From: Gentiana macrophylla
Lineage: Eukaryota; Streptophyta; Magnoliopsida; Gentianales; Gentianaceae
NCBI GenBank assembly: GCA_026214975.1
Contig: CM047815.1
Location: 76,413,299-76,477,298 of the forward strand
DNA: 64,000 nucleotides
Reading direction: 5' to 3'
Both the position numbers and the translations under genes were made by a program. Below, one piece after another: positions 58,177 through 64,000 of the stretch; the stretch's first letter is position 1; each line of letters starts with the position of its first letter. The notes beneath the pieces are model-generated. The model was given only the letters and a program-made list of their open reading frames with translations. It did no database searches and was not told the DNA's origin.

Positions 58177-58465
58177 AGAAGAAGAGGATGAGAGAAAGGA
58201 TTCAGCAATTTCATTAGCTAGTTTTTTTTTGTTTTGTTTTTGCTTTCGTTTTTTATATATCCAGTTTCTTCATAGTTTTGCAGATTGATCATTTGTCCTT
58301 GAAAAAAAGGGTGGGTTTGACACTAATTTATTTTTTTGTCAGAGAATATACTCTCTTCCATTCTCTGTATGTAGACAATGTGGTAGATAATATCCAGAAA
58401 AAGTATTCTACCTTTACACTACTATTTTACATATTATAATTTTTCAAACTCTATTCTGACAATTG
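57159..58465. other. Intergenic, no gene recognised
   Basis: AT-rich DNA with a poly-A run at about 58146-58174 followed by AAG repeats. A GAGCAACCCTAACGGTGG stretch near 57609 resembles MITE ends, but no matching partner was found. Confidence 0.55.
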
Positions 58466-58655
58466 TGAAGAATTTTGCGAATCGAAGAAGATGCAAAACG
58501 AAAGAAAACTAGGGTTTTCTGCAGATGACTCCCTTTCCTCTTTTCTTTTATTTCTATTTTCAATAATCTGCAAAAATGTACTTTACAAATGAAAGGACTT
58601 TGGCTTTATATATCCAGTCAAAGTCAACAGAAACAAAAATACAATAATAACAACA
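58466..58655 (-). repeat. Element N 3' LTR
   Basis: On the plus strand TGAAGAATTTTGCG to ATAATAACAACA. It differs from the 5' LTR by a few substitutions and a short indel near 58525. Confidence 0.95.
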
Positions 58656-58668
58656 GTCCCCCTCAAGC
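58656..58668 (-). other. Element N polypurine tract
   Basis: Minus strand GCTTGAGGGGGAC directly before the 3' LTR. Confidence 0.85.
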
Positions 58669-58730
58669 TAGGACATCAAGCTAAGAAACCACATTAAAGG
58701 TACATAATAAGGAACTGAAAACAGGAGCAT

Positions 58731-59640
58731 CTAATGCTTTGGTAAATATGTCGGCCAATCGGTGAACCGTCGAAATGGGCATATGAGCTTGATGAGACCA
58801 GCTTGCACCTTCTCTCGAATAAGATGACAATCGATCTCTAAGTACTTTGTACGTTCGTGATAAACAGGGTTGTGTGCAATGTGCATAGCACTCTGATTGT
58901 CACAGTAAAGAATAGTGGGCGTACCTTCAAAAACCTGCAAATCTTGTAGTATGTATTGCAGCCAAAGGACTTCACATGTGGCATTGGATAATGCACAATA
59001 TTCAGCCTCCGCTGAACTCCTAGCCACTGTGGTTTGCTTCTTTTGCCTTCCAAGAAATCACTGTTGTCCCCAAAAACATTGCATAACCTGAAACCGACCG
59101 CCTAGTGATCTTGCAACCTGCCCAATCCGAATCCACATACCCAGTCAACTTCACATTGTTAGCTGCTACATAGAACAACCCTTGTTGAGGAGCCTTCTTG
59201 ATGTACCTAAGAAACCTATGTGCAGCCTTCATGTGGGAAACCATGGGGCTGTCTAAAAATTGAGAAAGCTGCTGAACTGTAAAGGACAAATCTGGCCTGG
59301 TGATTGTGAGATAGATCAACTTCCCAATAAGACTTCTATACTCAGTATTGTCTGGCAGGGGCTCTGAATCTCCAGACTGCAAGGTTGTTTTTGTTGCCAT
59401 AGGGGTATCAACAGGTTTTGCTGCTAAAAAACCAAATGTTTCTAGCAGCGTCATGCCATATTGCTTTTGTGAAATGCTGATCCCTTCTTCTGTTCTGTGT
59501 ATCTCTATGACCAGAAAATATTGAAGATCACCCAAGTCTTTAATTTGAAAAGAATGTTGCAAAAAACCTTTTACCTGATTTATGTCATCTAGATTGGAAC
59601 CAGAAATGATTATGTCATCTACATAGACTACTAAGGCCAT
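58731..59640 (-). pseudogene. Element N RT end and RNase H
   Basis: From 59640: VVYVDDIIISGS (YVDD), then IKDLGDLQYFL, EYRSLIGKLIYLTITRPDLSF, SDWAGCKITRRSVSGY and ISWKAKEANHSG. A frameshift near 59025 leads to ARSSAEAEYCALS, YCDNQSAMHIAHNPVYHERT and IDCHLIREKVQ, ending at 58731. A few bases past the YVDD block start lies a stop that separates it from the upstream RT frame. Two lesions in total. Confidence 0.9.
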
Positions 59641-59646
59641 AAAACT

Positions 59647-60245
59647 TTATCCCTGCCCCCTGGTGAACAAACTATAATCATGGACTGACTGTTTAAAACC
59701 TTGGCTTTGTAGGGCAGAGGTCAACTTATGATTCCACTGCCTACTTGCTTGTTTTAAGCCATAAATGGATCTTCTTAATCTGCAAACCTGGGTGGAATTG
59801 GCTGCCTGATAGCCTGGTGGCAACTTCATATATACCTCATCCTCTAAATCCCCATGGAGGAAGGCATTGTTAATGTCTATTTGTTTTAAATGCCACCCCT
59901 TTATAGCACCAAGGGCAACCAATAATCTGACAGTGGTGATCTTTGCAACAGGAGAGAAGGTCTCCTCATAATCTGCCCCAAAAGTTTGTGTATACCCTTT
60001 TGCTACTAACCTAGCCTTGTACCGTTCAACACTCCCATCTGCCTTGTATTTCACCTTGTATACCCATTTACATCCTATTGGATGTTTCCCTACAGGTAAA
60101 TCTACTAGATCCCAAGTGTGTGTCTGTTCTAGGGCTGCTATTTCCTTTCCCATTGCCTCTCTCCATTGAGGAAATTGTATGGCTTGGTTGTAAGTGGCAG
60201 GTTCTGAAACAGAATGAGAGGTGGATATATTGTCATGGCCCCTGA
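59647..60245 (-). pseudogene. Element N reverse transcriptase, 5' part
   Basis: [20 protein letters not shown] leads into [58 protein letters not shown] and [15 protein letters not shown], the copia RT blocks in order. The frame is open for about 600 bp and ends TRGQG-stop at 59647. Upstream it fuses directly to the protease. Confidence 0.9.
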
Positions 60246-60641
60246 GTCTACTATCCAAGTGTGTGGAAAGGTAGAATGTATACCTGCAGCATTGTCAATG
60301 GGGTTGAGAGCTGCAGTTAAAGCAGTCATTTGATTGGCCATATGTGCTCTTTGAGTAGGTCCAACTATCTGAGTGTGCTGGATAAGTTTGAGAATCTCTT
60401 CATACTGCTCTGTGGTGAAACTTCCTGGTCCAGCTTTACTGCACAACATTATCATTAGTAGTAGCTCTATGTGTTCCATGGTCTGGTCCAGCTGTACCTT
60501 CCACCAAGTTGACTTGTGTTTGGATTTGAATCCGGGAGGAAAACCATGGATTATATAGCATTTGTTAATGGTATGCCCATGGAAACCACAATGTGTGCAT
60601 TGTGCCTTCTTCCCTTGTGACTGACCATTGTTAGTTGACAC
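60138..60641 (-). pseudogene. Element N zinc knuckle and protease start, fused to RT by deletion
   Basis: The zinc knuckle CTHCGFHGHTINKC is intact. TWIVDSGA (about 60270-60240) is the protease active site. Immediately after it the sequence turns into the linker before RT, so the rest of protease and all of integrase are gone. The nominal end of this frame overlaps the RT frame and is not real coding sequence. Confidence 0.85.
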
Positions 60642-61418
60642 TCACCCAACTCTATTCTCATTGTACATTGCAGGAGTCCTCTCTCGAGTCTTATTTGCAA
60701 AAATCATAGGTGTTCCACCATTGCTTCTGCCATTTGCATACTGTAATTGTCTCTCCAGTTTGATTGCCATTCCAAATACAGCTTTGATGTTTGGCATGGG
60801 TGTCATAATCATAACTTGATTGCTTACTTGCGAATAATCCTCACTGAGACCTTTCAGAAACCTAATGACAAGCTCTATCTCGAAGTAGTCAACAAACACT
60901 TTGATTATCGCTTTGCAATTACAACCAGGCGGACACGAGCATTTCGGAATCGGCCTCAGAATGCAGATCTCATCCCAGATTACTTTCATCCCGGTGAAAT
61001 ACTCACTCACCGTAGCATTTCCTTGTTTCAAATCACTCAATTCCTCTAGCAAATCGGACAGACGATAAGAATCTAGGTTAGAAAACCTATCCTTCAAATC
61101 CTCCCAAACCTCTTGAGCGGTGTTGATCCAAAGCAAGCTCCGTGCAATTGTGCTGTTTACAGAATTCAAAATCCACGCAGCCACCATCGTGTTACATTGA
61201 TTCCAAGCATCGTAGTTTCTGTCTCCTTCAGCCGGACGAGCAACTGTTCCGTCGATGAAACCGACTTTATTCTTTGTGATAAGCGCCATCCGCATCGATC
61301 TGCTCCATGCGTGATAGTCATTGCCTTCTAAAACCGGATGAACTAGGGTTTGTGCCGAACATTCGTTCGGATGGATGTATAATGGACTCGAAACTGGAAT
61401 TCCTTCTTGATTTGCCAT
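60642..61418 (-). CDS. Element N gag (open)
   Basis: The ATG at 61418 gives MANQEGIPVSSPLYIHPNEC, preferred over an upstream in-frame start at 61577 that lies in the LTR. LVHPVLEGNDYHAWSRSMRM is the gag N-terminal signature, followed by IDGTVARP, AAWILNSVNSTIARSL, VWEDLKDRFS, LSDLKQGNATVSEYFTGMK and FLKGLSEDYSQVSNQVMIM. The frame is open for 259 codons and stops at 60642, shortly before the zinc knuckle, which lies in the next frame. A one-base frameshift probably separates them. The gag head alone could still be made. Confidence 0.85.
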   Translation of the reverse strand: MANQEGIPVSSPLYIHPNECSAQTLVHPVLEGNDYHAWSRSMRMALITKNKVGFIDGTVARPAEGDRNYDAWNQCNTMVAAWILNSVNSTIARSLLWINTAQEVWEDLKDRFSNLDSYRLSDLLEELSDLKQGNATVSEYFTGMKVIWDEICILRPIPKCSCPPGCNCKAIIKVFVDYFEIELVIRFLKGLSEDYSQVSNQVMIMTPMPNIKAVFGMAIKLERQLQYANGRSNGGTPMIFANKTRERTPAMYNENRVG

Positions 61419-61461
61419 CGATCTATCTTCGTTTGCAGCTAACAACAACTCAATTGTATTT

Positions 61462-61475
61462 GCGCTCTGATACCA
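61462..61475 (-). other. Element N primer-binding site
   Basis: Minus strand TGGTATCAGAGCGC directly after the 5' LTR, complementary to initiator tRNA-Met. Confidence 0.93.
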
Positions 61476-61669
61476 TGAAGAATTTTGCGAATCGAAGAAA
61501 ATGCAAAACGAAAGAAAACTAGGGTTTTCTGCAAATGAGGAGTTCCTTTTCCTCTTTTCTTTTATTTCTATTTTCAATAATCTGGAAAAATGTACTTTAC
61601 AAATGAAAGGACTTTGGCTTTATATATCCAGTCAAAGTCAACAGAAACAAAAATACAATAATAACAACA
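61476..61669 (-). repeat. Element N 5' LTR
   Basis: 194 bp, the upstream LTR of this minus-strand element. Minus strand TGTTGTTATTATTG to AAAATTCTTCA. It carries the TATATAAAGCC promoter box at about 61625 (minus). Confidence 0.95.
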
Positions 61670-61674
61670 AATTG

Positions 61675-61960
61675 TGGAGAAGAATATGGCTACATCATTC
61701 CCTCTAGTATTGCTTTAAGTGTAATATCTCTAAGAATATGCTTTAAAAGACAAAATGGAAAACTATATTTCAAAGGAAAACTTGATAAATTATGCATGAA
61801 AAGTAAATTCTATGATAAATATGCCTCACATGAAGTTGGTACGGAAATGGGATCTCCAATAGCTGGAGACAAAAGATTTATATGAGAAAACATAAGTAAA
61901 CGGGCTCTCTGTCACGACAGATGTTCTACGGATACTTGTTTGGGAAATATGCTTACGTCA
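61675..61960. other. Intergenic, nothing recognised
   Basis: Flank of element N without coding features. Confidence 0.5.
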
Positions 61961-62169
61961 TTCATTCGTTACTCGTGTTAGACCTAATTTTCTAGAAGCG
62001 ACGCACAAGCCACGCGCGGGTCAAGCATACGCCACGCACAACCAAATCAATATACACCGTGATACTTGCGTGACATATGCTGGACCCGCGCGTGGCTTGT
62101 GCGTCGCTTCTAGAAAATCAGGTCCAACATGCGCGACGTATGGGGTCCAACGCATGAGTAACGAATGAA
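61961..62169. repeat. Foldback element with long inverted arms
   Basis: TTCATTCGTTACTC on the left is the exact inverse of GAGTAACGAATGAA on the right (62156-62169). Inside, TTTTCTAGAAGCGACGCACA and its neighbours (61989-62035) pair with 62080-62117. The right arm has about 30 bp extra. Central spacer about 62040-62075. Likely a MITE; no clear target duplication. Confidence 0.8.
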
Positions 62170-64000
62170 GAAAACTTGCTGCTATCGAACTAGCTTAAAT
62201 AAAGACACATATAAATCGAATTCTTATTTGATGCATTCGTAAATGTTGATTACATTATATCTTAATTACCGTCTATTTACACAACTACACATTTGAGCAC
62301 AAAGTAAAAAGAGATTATAAAATAAAATAAAAAAAACTTTTTAAATGAACTATCTATTCAAACTGAGAAAATTTTATTTAGGGGTGATGGGTATAAAAGA
62401 CAATATAAAGAAAGAAAATGTCAAAAAAGACGGGTTTTGAAAACTTGTGAAAAATGATAAAATACACTTCTCTTCTAAAAAACCACGTTAACTTCTCTTC
62501 TAAAAATAAAAATAAAAGCCACACAAACACAACTCTTGTTTAAACCTAGAATTCGATTTTGACAACCAATTTAGATTTTAGTATAGTGGAATCAATCACA
62601 AAAAGGGAGTGGAAGGCTTAAATCCACTCATTAATATGTGAATTTGAGATTCAAAAAGAATTTGTGCAGCAGAAGAGCAGATGCGAAATTTTGATCATGG
62701 GAAGTGTCACCAATTCCACCCCATGACTCTTAGTAGTGGAATACAACAATGGATTGTTGTAATTCCACTTAACGATGCAAATGCGAAAAATCAAAGAGCC
62801 CGTTCAGAAAGTAATTAGTTGATTTGCAAATTCCACTCAATAAATCCTCTGTTTTTTTTGGGAGAGAAAATCATATGTTCTACCCATGAGTAAGAACTGT
62901 ATTAGCAATTTTTCTTATCAAGGAGTGAAACCGTAGTGAAATTTGTTGGGAAAATTAGTAGTGTAGTACCGGTTTACTAATTTTTCGAAAATCGAATAAC
63001 ATAAACTTGTAGAAACATATTGCAGGCATGATAAACACATAAGAAGAAAGAACATTTCATTCATAGAAAATTACAGCAACACATTCGAAATAAAATGCAG
63101 AAAGCAAGAGTAAAAACGAAAACTTATTCGTTAGACTGAGACGCGTAGAACGCTGTCCTTAAGACTTTATTGCCCCGATTAAATGCCACGGTTATGGCAA
63201 GAAGTCTCCCAAGATACAACAGTCTTTTCCTTGTTCTGGTTGCGGCACTTCAATGCGAACAAGTGGTGAACTGATCCAGCCTCGATATCTCTGACTATTG
63301 CCAATGTTTATGCAGAAAAATGCTTTTTATTTTGGCAGAATTTTGTTTTGCAAAAAGTGCCAAAAAATCTGTGTGGTTTTCATTGACAAATGAAGGAATT
63401 TATAGGAGTAAGGAAGCCATTCACTACCGGTTGCATCCTTTCAAAAATGATTCAATCGAACATGTGCAACCTTTAATCAAAAGTATACAACCTCTTACGC
63501 AGATGTAACATTTCACCGAACCGATGTGACCTTCCGTAATTTTAGAATTAATTTTAATTCAAAATTCTCCAACAAAATTCGCCTAAATAATGAAACTGAA
63601 ATTGTGGTGAAAGGAAATGTTTACGGGAATAGGATATCCCACCACCACGCTTGTTGACGTCGGCAGTTACAGCAAGGAATATTTTTTTGAGAGGTTCCGG
63701 CAAGGATTAATGGAAGGTTAAGAAAAGGACAAAATGGTCTAGTAGAACATTAAAATGTACTTTTCATCTTAAAAATGATTTCACTGGATTAAATGCTAAT
63801 TAACAGTTTCAAATCGTCCTTTTTTACATTTTCCTATTTTATTTAATCCTATAACTTTATTTGACAAGTGGTGTTAAGAATTAAGTGCTGATGTGTCTTA
63901 ATCACAGCCTTACATTTGTTAACTAATCTAAGGGTCTACAGTAGAAGCTTATCCTAAGTTTGTTAGATTGTTCTTCTGAACAAATCTATTAGATAGATTC
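62170..64000. other. Intergenic, no gene recognised
   Basis: AT-rich. A segment at 63120-63300 is less AT-rich and on the minus strand reads NKVLRTAFYASQSNE before a stop. I cannot identify it; a decayed gene tail or an unknown repeat is possible. Confidence 0.5.

Larger units (their letters stand above)
58466..61669 (-). mobile_element. Copia element N with both LTRs and TSD, integrase deleted
   Basis: Perfect 5-bp target duplication AATTG (58461-58465, 61670-61674), near-identical LTRs of 190 and 194 bp, PBS and polypurine tract in place. At 3.2 kb it is about 1.6 kb shorter than a typical copia: integrase and flanks are missing. High LTR identity and modest damage make it one of the younger insertions here. 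Confidence 0.95.

Noticed and set aside
60642..61577. Start of element N gag at 61577
   Set aside because: That ATG lies inside the 5' LTR. The start at 61418 follows the PBS and gives a normal gag N-terminus.

Overview
This window is nuclear DNA of a flowering plant, most likely a eudicot. It is AT-rich and carries spliced host exons, Ty1/copia and Ty3/gypsy retrotransposons primed by initiator tRNA-Met, hAT, Stowaway and Tourist MITEs, and a plant-type Helitron. I see no bacterial or viral operon, no RNA gene and no CRISPR array. The species cannot be fixed from the sequence.

Layout. (1) 1-5.8 kb: one apparently intact host gene on the minus strand, a five-exon TERMINAL EAR1-like (TEL, Mei2-like) RNA-binding protein of 644 aa. 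Its large fourth intron holds two MITE-like repeats. (2) 5.8-16.1 kb: degenerate copia element A (plus strand), broken by a solo LTR (F1), a 970-bp hAT element and a second solo LTR (P) that itself contains solo LTR F2. (3) 16.1-25.3 kb: a patchwork of fragments: a gypsy-type LTR (G), a copia gag piece (I), LTR F3 holding LTR J, which holds a hAT element, a copia RT-integrase piece (K), and the 3' end of a gypsy element (O). (4) 25.3-28.3 kb: a compact non-autonomous LTR element (L) whose LTRs resemble those of O and whose only ORF matches no retroelement protein that I recognise. (5) 28.3-30.1 kb: another gypsy-type LTR remnant (M). (6) 30.1-50.6 kb: copia element B, expanded about fourfold by nesting: F4, then copia C inside it, then D and Sirevirus-like element E inside C. 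E carries gag, pol and an envelope-like ORF. One deletion junction near 49.425 kb joins E directly back to B. (7) 50.6-64 kb: less densely packed DNA with nested Stowaway MITEs, a LINE-type RNase H remnant interrupted by a MITE and a solo LTR, a hAT element containing a Helitron, a nearly intact but integrase-deleted copia (N, minus strand), and a foldback element.

How it fits together. The only gene likely to serve the plant is TEL, a shoot-apex regulator of leaf initiation. Everything else is selfish DNA in successive layers. Target-site duplications visible at ten insertions (F1 imperfect, F2, P imperfect, J, H, N and four hAT-type elements) fix their boundaries and relative order. Nearly all retroelement reading frames are broken by stops, frameshifts or lost catalytic residues. 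The elements would depend on intact relatives elsewhere in the genome.
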